Shown: piece by piece, positions 13,459 to 20,453 of the stretch
Layout of the letters: every line of letters begins with the position of its first letter
Numbering within the stretch: the first letter of the stretch is position 1
IMG/VR virus record: IMGVR_UViG_3300032249_000553
Coordinates: 1 to 20,453 of that record
Reading direction: 5' to 3' (one strand)
From: a virus
Length of the DNA stretch: 20,453 nt
Notes under the pieces: model-generated
Databases searched by the model: none
Told to the model about the DNA's origin: nothing
What the model saw: the letters and a program-made list of their open reading frames with translations, nothing else
Program-made: the position numbers and the translations under genes

Positions 13459-15224
13459 TAGCGAACAAGCCACTCTTCTACGTCAGAATTGATGTCACGG
13501 AGTTTGATCCAACGAGAGCCCTTAGGTTCATCTTTGAATACGCGAAGTTTTCCTAGCAATCCAATAGGAGACCACTCAGGCCGGTCAGCTCTAGGGATGT
13601 AAACCTCAGATTCATCAAAACCTGGGACAACTTCCCAAGTTACTTGACCTGGATTTGGATTTACGTTAACTTTACGACCAAATGCGTCTTTAACGTATTT
13701 GCCAGCCCACTCGTTCCATGCGGAGTCACCAACAATAGCCGGTTTGGCTGACACGATGCCAATAATATCTGCGGCTGGGTCTTGAGCATTCGCAAATCTG
13801 ATAATGGAACCTGTTACAAGTACCACAGACTTGCCTACCCGGTCTTCATTGTCCGGGTTGCCGTCTTCCCACTCAAAATATTCCGCATAGTCAGCTGCCG
13901 CAAGGTCGGCTCCGCCGTCAAAGTAACCATCACCATTAGCAGTAAACGCAACTTTACGGTTTCTAGTTCCACCAACGTTAGAGAATAGGCCGTACAGATA
14001 GGTAGTAGAAGTTGAATCTGCGTAATACTGAGACAAAGCTCCGGTACCAGTGTTAATTAACGCTCCAGAAGAATCTGTAGTATCTGGGGTAGAGCTTGTG
14101 TTAGGGCTCGTATCCTGACCAGAAGACGCCAAAAAGTAGCTGCTAGTTATTCTAGCTTTTACTGTGCCGCCTATGTCAAAAGCTATGTTTGAATTTAAAG
14201 ACGATAGTTTGAGCTCGTTATCAAACGAAACTAGCGGTGTATCTACGTTTAAACTAGCGTCTACCGATACTGCAGAAAGACGACCCGCACCAGTTGCAAA
14301 TGCGGTGGTAGTTCCAGAGTAATCTTTCCAAGTAGTGATCGCTACCGTGTCGTTGTAACCAACTCCGGTGGTACCGGTTGGCGCACCAGATGGTGCATAA
14401 ACAGTAAAAGTTGAAGTGCTTGGTACGCTGTTGATAGAGCCTGAGTATGCCCCTACAACTACCTGCTCAGTTCCAGCTAAGTTATGGACTCCAGAGGTAG
14501 TAATCAAGTAGACGCTAGGTGAACCGGTTAACACAATGGAACTTATGCTAAATGAAGTAGAACCTCCTCTAACTATAATTGGAGAAGCACTTGAAGCTAG
14601 CGGAGGTATAAAAGTGTTTGAAGCGCTGGTATAAACGCCATTAGTAACGGTTGCAGCGTTACCCGTGATATTAACCCCGGAAAGAGTATGCCCACTGTTG
14701 CTAGCTCTGTTAAGGGCTACAGACGTGGTCCCCAAGAAAAGGCTAGAAGCACCAAGTACATCTGCAGGGATAGTTCCGGACAGTTTAGTTGAATCTAGCG
14801 TAGAAGCAGAAGTTAGTACTGCAGTGTCAAGAGACCAAGTATTGGCAGCGGTTTTCTTTAAAAAACCTGTGGTAGCTGCAATAGCCGCGATAGCGGCTAA
14901 GTCAGCATCGTATGCCTGCACGTTAGTATCAATTACAAGGCCCAGCGTAGAGCGCATATTAGATGAACTTGTGTTACCAAGTAACGTACGCGCCAAACTT
15001 GAAATGTCAGTTACGTCTGAAGTGCCAGATCCGGTAAAGTACGGGAGTTTATTAGCAGCACTGGTAAGACCAGCAATTGCCGTAAGGTTGGTATTACTAG
15101 GCTGATACCCAGAGTGAGTATGGCTAGTACCTGATTTAGCACTAAGTAGTGAATCTGCCTGAGGTACCGTGTAATACTTACTGTTTTCGTTAAGATGTCC
15201 GGAACCAATAAACTTTGCGGTCAT
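13458..15224 (-). CDS. Tail fibre/spike with C-terminal Peptidase_G2-like autoproteolytic domain
   Basis: A 588-residue protein. The N-terminal part has SGTSHTHSGYQPS (HxH motif common in fibre shafts) and a DADLAAIAAIA segment seen in many tail fibres. A shared fibre module, VALNRASNSGHTLSGVNITG, lies near 170. A small beta domain is near 225-295. From about 440 to the end, ADYAEYFEWEDGNPDNEDRV, then IIGIVSAKPAIVGDSAWNEW and GKYVKDAFGRKV match the Peptidase_G2 family, the intramolecular chaperone domain that trims itself from trimeric phage spikes after folding (as in Bacillus phage appendages). GGAG precedes the ATG by 8 bases, inside the end of the upstream gene. Receptor binding is inferred from this architecture and the neighbouring fibre genes. 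Confidence 0.85.
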   Translation of the reverse strand: MTAKFIGSGHLNENSKYYTVPQADSLLSAKSGTSHTHSGYQPSNTNLTAIAGLTSAANKLPYFTGSGTSDVTDISSLARTLLGNTSSSNMRSTLGLVIDTNVQAYDADLAAIAAIAATTGFLKKTAANTWSLDTAVLTSASTLDSTKLSGTIPADVLGASSLFLGTTSVALNRASNSGHTLSGVNITGNAATVTNGVYTSASNTFIPPLASSASPIIVRGGSTSFSISSIVLTGSPSVYLITTSGVHNLAGTEQVVVGAYSGSINSVPSTSTFTVYAPSGAPTGTTGVGYNDTVAITTWKDYSGTTTAFATGAGRLSAVSVDASLNVDTPLVSFDNELKLSSLNSNIAFDIGGTVKARITSSYFLASSGQDTSPNTSSTPDTTDSSGALINTGTGALSQYYADSTSTTYLYGLFSNVGGTRNRKVAFTANGDGYFDGGADLAAADYAEYFEWEDGNPDNEDRVGKSVVLVTGSIIRFANAQDPAADIIGIVSAKPAIVGDSAWNEWAGKYVKDAFGRKVNVNPNPGQVTWEVVPGFDESEVYIPRADRPEWSPIGLLGKLRVFKDEPKGSRWIKLRDINSDVEEWLVR

Positions 15225-15226
15225 TA

Positions 15227-15553
15227 TTAGTTCTCCTGACCGAATGCGTTAAACGCGCAGTTTCCTCCAGTTGAGCCCGCGTAGATTACGTCTGTAGATG
15301 CGACTGTAAGACCTAGCGTTAGGGTCAAAGTAGTATTGGCAGCAATTGGGGTGTTGTAAAACAAGTACTGCTTGTTATTAACAGCTCCGTCCACAACCGC
15401 TACCCGCAGTCTAAAAGTGTCGTCTGAAGCTGAAATGTTAGCTACAGTGATCGTAGACACAATTGCACTACCGCCAGAAGGTACGGTATATAGGGCAGTG
15501 GTGTAGTTAGCTGTAGCTGGGGAGGTCTGCCCCAAAACTTTGTAAGTTGCCAT
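15227..15553 (-). CDS. Small beta-rich virion-associated protein
   Basis: A 108-residue protein starting MATYKVLGQTSPATANYTTA. It is almost entirely beta-prone, with LYTVPSGGSAIVSTITVANI, then RLRVAVVDG, KQYLFYNTPIAANTTLTLTL and a FNAFGQEN ending. This Y-K-V-L-G-Q...LYTVP...STI-x-V-x-N...K-Q-Y-L-x-Y pattern recurs beside fibre genes in many environmental phages and looks like a single beta-sandwich. A role as decoration, collar or fibre-attachment protein is a guess from context. AAGGA lies 6-7 bases upstream of the ATG. The 128-base gap before it has no convincing terminator or promoter. Confidence 0.75.
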   Translation of the reverse strand: MATYKVLGQTSPATANYTTALYTVPSGGSAIVSTITVANISASDDTFRLRVAVVDGAVNNKQYLFYNTPIAANTTLTLTLGLTVASTDVIYAGSTGGNCAFNAFGQEN

Positions 15554-15681
15554 TGAGATTCCTTAAGGTATCGGTACGTATCAAGGTACCTAATTACGAT
15601 GGATATTTCTGCTTAAAGTGGCTGTTTTACTCTAAATCAGATCTTGAAATTAGCTTAAACTAGACAGTAGATTACCTATCG

Positions 15682-17166
15682 TTAAGACCATGCACCACTA
15701 AGTAGAGTTGCAGTTGAGCTGCCAACGTTTTCCACAGAAATCCAGGAAGACGTAGTTACCTGAACGGTACTTGGACTTGTAGAGGCAATTGTTGGAATAA
15801 AAGTTCCACCTGTAGCAGAACTTCTAAAAATGCCCTTAAACTTTATAGCAACTGTTTGCGCAGAAGCACTAGACGCAGACACTAAAGTAGAAGAAGCTGT
15901 GTTTACGTAACCAACGCGGTTTAACGCCGTTCCCGCAGTTTGAGGGTAAGTTATAAAATCATACGTTATGTTTACGGGGGCACTAGAAAAAGTAAACCCC
16001 ATTGACACACCTGTGGATACAGAAGAAATGATTGCGGTAGTTACGTAGTAAACACCCTCAAACAAGTAAGTTCTATCAGCAACTAGTGTAAGTGTGTCGT
16101 TATCCGCGTCAAAAACGTTTACCGTTCCAGCAGTAGCAGTACCACTAGAAGTTCTGGTTACTAGTGCTGGTCCGTAAGTTATTGCTCCTGTAGCGCCATT
16201 AAAAGAAGCTACAGTATTGGCGGTAGTAGCCAAAGTCCCAGTAGTAGGCAACGTAACCGAAGTATTGCCAGTAGTAGCCAAGGCGACAGTGTTTGTTGTG
16301 GAACCAATAGTTGTGTTACCGCTAAGGGTTAAAGACTGTGTAGAAGCGGCCCAGGCAGTACCTGTAGATCTAAGGAATGTTCCTGCTGTAGCAGAAAAAG
16401 CTAATGTCTGAATTGCCCCAGTTCCATTACCCGTTAACAACGACCCCGAAGTAAGGGTGCTTGCTCCGGTTCCACCGTTAGCTACAGTCAAAGCCGTAGT
16501 TAAAGACACTGACCCCAGAGCAAGAGCGTTAGTGCTGGGGTTATAACTTAACTGCGCATCGGTGTACAAAGCCTCAGATAGCGCGGTAGCGTTATGAGTG
16601 TCAACAAGAGTCAGGTAATAGCTAGCATTTGTAGACGTACTTACTGTTAAAACTGTATTTGCACTAGTGGCTGTAGTAGCAGTAGTCGCACTGGTGGCTG
16701 TGGTTGCCGTAGTAGCGGTAGCAGCATTGCCATCAATAGACACGCCAGTTAAAGTTTGAGCACCAGAGGCTCTGTTAAGGGCAAAGTTTGAAGTACCAAT
16801 ATTAATGCTACTAGCTCCGGTTAGATAACCAGCCAAAGCATGGTTACCCCAACCGTAAGCGGTAGACCAGTTAGTCTGGTTTGCAGTGGTCGGTAGCGAA
16901 TACCCGACTGAGTAGGTTAATGCCAGAGTTCCGGTAGAAGTAATAGGGTTGCCCGAGATAGTTAAACCTGTAGGAACAGACATATTTACAGAGGTAACGC
17001 CTGCAACACTTGTAGTGAAGTACGGTAGGGCAGCCCATGTGCTGACCCCATTACCAATTTTAAATTTATTAGTGTCAGTCTCAAATCCAAGCTCGCCTGA
17101 GGCTAGCACTGTAGTAGAGACCCACTCGGCAGCGGTGCCTCTTCGTACTTGGATTTTTAAACTCAA
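15682..17166 (-). CDS. Tail fibre with Mtd-like N-terminus and C1q-like C-terminal domain
   Basis: A 494-residue protein. The first 50 residues (KIQVRRGTAAEWV, then LASGELGFETDTNKFKIGNG) match the N-terminal domain of major-tropism-determinant-type fibres. Next come SINIGTSNFALNRASGAQTL, a low-complexity Ala-Thr-Thr tract near 147-168, ALTVANGGTGASTLTSGSLL and VASFNGATGAITYG, all common fibre motifs. The last ~135 residues, with VADRTYLFEGVYYVTTA and repeated beta strands, look like a C1q/TNF-like jelly-roll, a frequent receptor-binding head. The start is a TTG at 17166 sharing TTGA with the preceding stop. No ATG lies near. Translation is probably coupled to the upstream gene. Confidence 0.82.
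   Translation of the reverse strand: MSLKIQVRRGTAAEWVSTTVLASGELGFETDTNKFKIGNGVSTWAALPYFTTSVAGVTSVNMSVPTGLTISGNPITSTGTLALTYSVGYSLPTTANQTNWSTAYGWGNHALAGYLTGASSINIGTSNFALNRASGAQTLTGVSIDGNAATATTATTATSATTATTATSANTVLTVSTSTNASYYLTLVDTHNATALSEALYTDAQLSYNPSTNALALGSVSLTTALTVANGGTGASTLTSGSLLTGNGTGAIQTLAFSATAGTFLRSTGTAWAASTQSLTLSGNTTIGSTTNTVALATTGNTSVTLPTTGTLATTANTVASFNGATGAITYGPALVTRTSSGTATAGTVNVFDADNDTLTLVADRTYLFEGVYYVTTAIISSVSTGVSMGFTFSSAPVNITYDFITYPQTAGTALNRVGYVNTASSTLVSASSASAQTVAIKFKGIFRSSATGGTFIPTIASTSPSTVQVTTSSWISVENVGSSTATLLSGAWS
16664..16726 (-). repeat. Degenerate Ala/Thr/Ser codon repeat in fibre gene
   Basis: About 60 bases of near-repeated GCN/ACN codons give the tract ATTATTATSATTATTATSA. 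Such tracts are flexible or triple-helical linkers in fibres and can change length by slippage in steps of three bases. Confidence 0.7.
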
Positions 17167-17381
17167 GACATCCCACTTTGTAACAACGCAGATACTTCAA
17201 CTTCAGTTAAACCTAGTGACGTAAGTTTGTCGATAGCAGACTGCCTTGCTAACTCTTCTTCAGTAGGTTCAGGCTCTTCCACAATCTCAACAATCTCAAC
17301 AATGTTGTTTAGCGGATGGTCATGGGTTTCATCGCATGGTTCACAATATCCGCCCTCACCATATGTGATTACTTTGCTCAT
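17163..17381 (-). CDS. Small acidic CxxC/HxH protein between fibre genes
   Basis: A 72-residue protein starting MSKVITYGEGGYCEPCDETH. CEPCDETHDH gives CxxC followed by HxH, a possible metal site. A central acidic stretch contains a duplicated Ile-Val-Glu unit (NIVEIVEIVEEPEPTEEEL). The C-terminus, AIDKLTSLGLTEVEVSALL, is a helical pair like those at the ends of small fibre-adjacent phage proteins. The start at 17381 is fixed by TAATG with the upstream fibre and by GAGGA 7 bases upstream. It could be a fibre assembly or attachment factor. No family is named with confidence. Confidence 0.75.
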   Translation of the reverse strand: MSKVITYGEGGYCEPCDETHDHPLNNIVEIVEIVEEPEPTEEELARQSAIDKLTSLGLTEVEVSALLQSGMS

Positions 17382-18583
17382 TATGTTTTCCTCAACCAAA
17401 CGGTAGGACTGTTGAAACTTTGACCATTGACTGCGGCTGTAGTAAACGCACCACTAACGCCTGTTTGTGTCCAACCTACAGATTGAGCGTTACCTGTTGT
17501 TGAAGCGGCAGGTGTTTGAAAGTAGGCAGTTGTAGACGTTCGGTAATTATTTACGCTTGCGTTAGTTTGAGAGACAAACGCTAACCAATAAATACCTGCT
17601 GCGAGCATTTGATTTATTGTGATTTCATAACCTGCTCCTGCGGCGACTGGTGCAACTGTGCCAGCGTTTAAAACAACTGTTGATGGCTGCCCGTTTGTGT
17701 CATTGTAAATACCAAGTCGGGCAACGCCTGAGCCTGAAAACGTACCACTCGTTCGTACGGCAATACGGTCAAATGTTGTTTGGCTTGGAACAACTAATGG
17801 CAAAAAATAAGCGGTATTTAACGCGGCTACGACACTTGAATTAGAAGCTGGAGAAGTGTAGTAATAAGTAGAAGTCATAGGTAGAACACCTGACAGACCG
17901 ATGTCACCAGTTCGCGAAAACTCAATAGATAAAGTGGCTTCACTTGAAAAGGTACCTGACCCACTAACAAAGGCAACAGGTATAGCGTAAAAAGGCGTAA
18001 AGTCTGAGTTTTCGCCCATTTCGCCAGTGATACGAAACACTGCATAACTGGCAACAGAGTTTAAGTTAGAAGTAATCGTTATATAACCACGATTATTTAA
18101 AGTAGTTGAGTCATCCCAAGTACCGATAAATGCTCTAAAGTCTGCACTCAGTCTGTCCACACTGCTTATAATAATTTGGGTAGTTGTCGCATTTGTTGAA
18201 TTATTAGGGGCAACATAACCCGCATTAACTGTAAAGTCTTGTGCTACATATTCAGCGTAAGTGGTGTATTTGTATTGCAGGCCGCCTTTGTTGCCTTGTG
18301 CTCCACTTGCACCCGCGGCACCTGATGGACCTGTTGGACCTGACACCGTAGATGCAGCACCGGTAGGTCCTGACGGTCCCGAAGGACCAGTTGCTCCTGT
18401 GGCACCAGTAGCGCCTGGCTCTGATTTGTATGCAAGCGAAGACCACGCTGTAGTTCCGTCACCAACTTTGAACTTGTTGGTGTCAGTCTCCAATCCAGCT
18501 TCGCCAGAGGCTAAAACAGGGTTGGCAGTAGTCCAGTTGGCAGCAGTGTCCCTGCGCCATTGAATCGTGGTCTTCGCCGGCAT
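17381..18583 (-). CDS. Tail fibre with Mtd-like N-terminus and collagen-like shaft
   Basis: A 400-residue protein. Residues 1-52 (TTIQWRRDTAANWTTANPVL, then GEAGLETDTNKFKVGDGTTA) are an Mtd-like N-terminal domain closely related to that of the next fibre. Residues about 57-101 are Gly-X-Y repeats (GATGATGATGPSGPSGPTG and following, broken once by ASTVS), a collagen-like triple helix. The rest, about 300 residues, is beta-rich, with ADFRAFIGTWDDSTTLNNRG and a C-terminal jelly-roll-like half. It is probably a trimeric receptor-binding fibre. GGAG precedes the ATG by 7 bases. The gap to the previous stop is 4 bases. Confidence 0.85.
   Translation of the reverse strand: MPAKTTIQWRRDTAANWTTANPVLASGEAGLETDTNKFKVGDGTTAWSSLAYKSEPGATGATGATGPSGPSGPTGAASTVSGPTGPSGAAGASGAQGNKGGLQYKYTTYAEYVAQDFTVNAGYVAPNNSTNATTTQIIISSVDRLSADFRAFIGTWDDSTTLNNRGYITITSNLNSVASYAVFRITGEMGENSDFTPFYAIPVAFVSGSGTFSSEATLSIEFSRTGDIGLSGVLPMTSTYYYTSPASNSSVVAALNTAYFLPLVVPSQTTFDRIAVRTSGTFSGSGVARLGIYNDTNGQPSTVVLNAGTVAPVAAGAGYEITINQMLAAGIYWLAFVSQTNASVNNYRTSTTAYFQTPAASTTGNAQSVGWTQTGVSGAFTTAAVNGQSFNSPTVWLRKT
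18283..18416 (-). repeat. Collagen-like Gly-X-Y coding repeat
   Basis: About 15 Gly-X-Y triplets encoded by imperfect 9-base units such as GGTCCTGATGGACCT-type stretches. X and Y are mostly Ala, Thr, Pro and Ser, as in phage collagen-like shafts. One interruption occurs (ASTVS). Confidence 0.8.
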
Positions 18584-18587
18584 TTAA

Positions 18588-18818
18588 TTACTCCGCAGCA
18601 GGTAGCGCAGAAAGCTCTGTCTGGTGGGCAGAAATCGCTGCAGATAGGGTTGCAATTGCTTCATCGGCGCTAGTTACGCCCTCTTCGTTTCCGAGAGATG
18701 CGGCAGTTGCCTTGTTTAATTCGTGCTGGTAGCCTTCGTTTGCAAATGATGCAATACGAGCTTCCAAGATTTCGCGCTTCTGATCGTTGGATAGAAGGGA
18801 GCCAAAATCAATTGCCAT
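18588..18818 (-). CDS. Small helical protein upstream of collagen fibre
   Basis: A 76-residue, almost wholly helical protein: MAIDFGSLLSNDQKREILEA, then RIASFANEGYQHELNKATAA and a C-terminal helix TLSAAISAHQTELSAL. It resembles short proteins of the form MAIDFG-S-x-L-(S/T)-N-x-Q-K-R-x-I-L-E found next to tail fibre genes in other phages, where they may act as fibre chaperones or coiled-coil clips. That role is inference. AAGGA lies about 8 bases upstream of the ATG, directly after the repeat-rich fibre gene. Confidence 0.72.
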   Translation of the reverse strand: MAIDFGSLLSNDQKREILEARIASFANEGYQHELNKATAASLGNEEGVTSADEAIATLSAAISAHQTELSALPAAE

Positions 18819-18839
18819 AGTTGTTTTCCTTAATCTAGA

Positions 18840-20453
18840 TTAGGCGGATCCGCCATCGATGAATTTTACACCAAGAAGTGATGTATCAGTGCCTGTTTGG
18901 TCAATATTATCAATAAGTGTTGTCTCTACGCCAGCTGTTCCCGCTCGAACAGCCAGTTTAAGCGTTCCAGCAGTGGTGCCATCGCGGAAATAAAGTTTGG
19001 CTTGGTTTGCACCAGGATTGGCTGCAGCCGCTGTTCCTTTGTACATGCTCAAATATCCGCCAGAGTTTTCTAGGTTCAATGTTGCAAATCCATTGGCAGC
19101 GATAATCCCGTTGTTTGCTGTGATGTTTCCCCCACCAAAAATTGAGCCGTTTGATGAAACTCTTGTCAAGATTGTGCCTGCGCTGTTTTGCCATTCCTGC
19201 AAGTTACCCGTCTGGGACGCAGAACCACGAATGACGACGCCAACGAAAGTTGTGTTGTCAATCACGACAGGAAGTTTTGTTGAAGTTATAGCGGTTGCGC
19301 CAACACCCACATACACACGTGCAGGTGCAATGATGTTTCCAAGGTAATCTACACGCGCAAGAATGTTTGAAGACGAATCTTGCCACTCTTGAATGTTTGC
19401 AGTTTGAGAAGGTCGAAGTCTTACAACCATTACGGGAACAGTCGGTGTTCCTGTGTTAGGTGTCACCCTGTATGTATAAACATTTTCTGCGGTGGTATTG
19501 ACACCACCATTGCCCAAAACAATATCTGCTGCAACGGTCACACCGTAAGTAGCGATTACGCGACCTGTTGAGTTTATAGAGCAAAGAACCGAACCTGCGC
19601 TGTTTTGCCATTCCTGCAAGTTAGCCGACTGCGAAGCAGCACCACGAACAATCATTCCAATGGTTCCAGCGGAACGCGCCGTGACACTTGACTGTGCATC
19701 TACCGATACTGTACCTGCAACAGTCTGTGCGCCAGTAGTAGCATTAGCGTAAGACACAGAGTTAGTTGCAGCAGCCGTCACAATAAAAGTACCGTTGTAA
19801 CCTGTCGGTGTTACACCAGCCACAGTAATACGGTCACCGACAGCAAGGTTGTGGTTGCTTGTGGTAGTCAAAGTTGCGGTTGTTCCATCGCCCGAGGCAG
19901 CCGTAGTTGCACCACCAACAGCAGTGGTAAGTGGGGCGGTGCTTCCCGTAAAGATCTGGGCGTTAGCGTTACGGCCACCAAGGACTACGGAAGCGTTTGA
20001 TTGCAATTCCTGCAAGTTAGCCGTTTGAGAAGCAGCACCCTGAATCATAAAAGGTTTATTAGCAGCATTAACAGCAAAGATTGCAAAACCACCAGAGTTG
20101 CCAGTGGACATTGTTGCTTGACCAGAAGCAGTTGAGCCGATGCTTGGAAGTCTTAGCGAACCAATCGATGTGACATGGGCAAGGCTTGTTCCAGCGCTGT
20201 TTTGCCATTCCTGCAAGTTAGCCGTCTGAGAAGCAGCGCCACGAATAACTTGACCGATACGTCCAGCAGCAGTTATTTGAACACCTAACTGTGAACTTAA
20301 AGCAATGTAAGTGCTAGAACCAACTGTCAAATGTCCTGATTGCGCTGACGAACCCAAAGCCATACGGTAAGAAACAGTTCCCGTGTTTGTGGTTATGTTC
20401 AACAAATCAGCAGTTTGACCCGATGCACCCGTAAGAACTAAAGGAATAACACC
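18840..20453 (-). CDS. Repeat-containing tail fibre (partial, N-terminus off window)
   Basis: The frame is open to the right edge, so at least 537 residues are visible and the start lies outside. A TTG at 20405 is not a real start: the sequence before it continues with a degenerate copy of the same repeat (LTGASGQTADLLNI). The motif RGAASQTANLQEWQNSAG followed by a variable beta segment recurs about six times, as in long phage fibres built of repeated beta modules. A small domain, TTTSNHNLAVGDRITVAGVT to SYANATTGAQTV, is inserted near the middle. The end, GANQAKLYFRDGTTAGTLKL, is a common fibre C-terminal motif. It probably acts as a host-recognition fibre. Confidence 0.85.
   Translation of the reverse strand, partial: GVIPLVLTGASGQTADLLNITTNTGTVSYRMALGSSAQSGHLTVGSSTYIALSSQLGVQITAAGRIGQVIRGAASQTANLQEWQNSAGTSLAHVTSIGSLRLPSIGSTASGQATMSTGNSGGFAIFAVNAANKPFMIQGAASQTANLQELQSNASVVLGGRNANAQIFTGSTAPLTTAVGGATTAASGDGTTATLTTTSNHNLAVGDRITVAGVTPTGYNGTFIVTAAATNSVSYANATTGAQTVAGTVSVDAQSSVTARSAGTIGMIVRGAASQSANLQEWQNSAGSVLCSINSTGRVIATYGVTVAADIVLGNGGVNTTAENVYTYRVTPNTGTPTVPVMVVRLRPSQTANIQEWQDSSSNILARVDYLGNIIAPARVYVGVGATAITSTKLPVVIDNTTFVGVVIRGSASQTGNLQEWQNSAGTILTRVSSNGSIFGGGNITANNGIIAANGFATLNLENSGGYLSMYKGTAAAANPGANQAKLYFRDGTTAGTLKLAVRAGTAGVETTLIDNIDQTGTDTSLLGVKFIDGGSA
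19181..20453 (-). repeat. QTANLQEWQNSAG-coding repeats in fibre gene
   Basis: Three 50-base copies are nearly identical (19181-19230, 19598-19647, 20195-20244), sharing CGCTGTTTTGCCATTCCTGC on the plus strand. Diverged copies lie at 19999-20043, 19376-19420 and 20403-20440. Spacing is uneven (about 150-220 bases between neighbouring copies), so the conserved core is repeated while the segments between have diverged. Confidence 0.85.

Noticed and set aside
14665-15105. 146-codon plus-strand ORF
   Set aside because: Opposite a fibre gene; the Ala/Val/Leu-rich product reflects the complementary codons of Ala/Ser/Thr-rich fibre sequence.
15554-15681. GGTAC...GTACC inverted repeat as a terminator or promoter
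   Set aside because: The stem is only 5 bp with an 8-base loop, no T-run follows on the minus strand, and no -35/-10 pair with sensible spacing was found.
16949-18583. Diversity-generating retroelement suggested by Mtd-like fibres
   Set aside because: No reverse transcriptase, template repeat or variable repeat is visible; only the N-terminal attachment domain is Mtd-like, which is common in fibres outside such systems.
19181-20244. Possible CRISPR-like array of spaced 50-base repeats
   Set aside because: The repeats encode a continuous protein motif in one frame, have uneven spacing and are part of a fibre gene.

Overview
The window is a stretch of the virion-structure region of a tailed double-stranded DNA phage (or prophage) with a contractile tail, i.e. 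a myovirus. Every gene I can support is on the minus strand, so transcription runs from the right edge to the left. The contractile type follows from a tail sheath gene next to a gp19-like tube gene, followed by a baseplate set of gp27-like hub, gp5-like OB-fold, gp25-like and gp6/J-like proteins. The host cannot be read directly. Moderate-to-low GC, a tape measure carrying two cell-wall hydrolase domains, Mtd-like fibre N-termini and small basic proteins of a kind common in environmental phages suggest an environmental phage, perhaps of a Gram-positive host. That last step is inference.

Layout in order of transcription (right to left). (1) 20453-13459, receptor-binding block: a repeat-rich fibre protein cut by the right edge, a small helical protein, a collagen-repeat fibre with an Mtd-like N-terminus, a small acidic CxxC/HxH protein, a second Mtd-like fibre, a small beta-rich protein, and a 588-residue fibre/spike ending in a Peptidase_G2-like self-cleaving domain. 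(2) 13458-12949, a probable head-closure/neck protein. (3) 12940-12005, five tiny, mostly lysine-rich proteins in a tightly coupled run, closed by a strong intrinsic terminator (11959-11994). (4) 11943-11804, a non-terminator hairpin and a 26-codon ORF with a good ribosome binding site. (5) 11802-10889, neck (HK97-gp10-like) and probable tail-terminator genes. (6) 10871-8612, a promoter-like site, then tail sheath and tail tube. (7) 8586-7602, a zinc-finger-containing tail assembly chaperone/gp26-like protein with an out-of-frame extension that looks like a +1 programmed frameshift product. (8) 7599-4618, the tape measure protein with M23 peptidase and lysozyme-like transglycosylase domains. 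(9) 4618-1, baseplate and hub genes, joined by TAATG, ATGA or a few-base junctions; the J-like wedge gene runs off the left edge.

The genes form one assembly pathway: neck proteins close the head and receive the tail, the chaperone loads the tape measure, tube and sheath polymerise on the hub/baseplate, and the fibre block provides host recognition. I see no defence system, integrase, CRISPR array, tRNA or rRNA. The least ordinary points are the probable +1 frameshift before the tape measure, an in-frame direct repeat bracketing both lytic domains of the tape measure, the cluster of tiny basic/cysteine proteins, and the hairpin plus micro-ORF between the terminator and the tail operon. No coding gap exceeds 300 bases. 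The longest, 11885-12004 and 15554-15681, are each about 120-130 bases. The second shows no convincing terminator or promoter.
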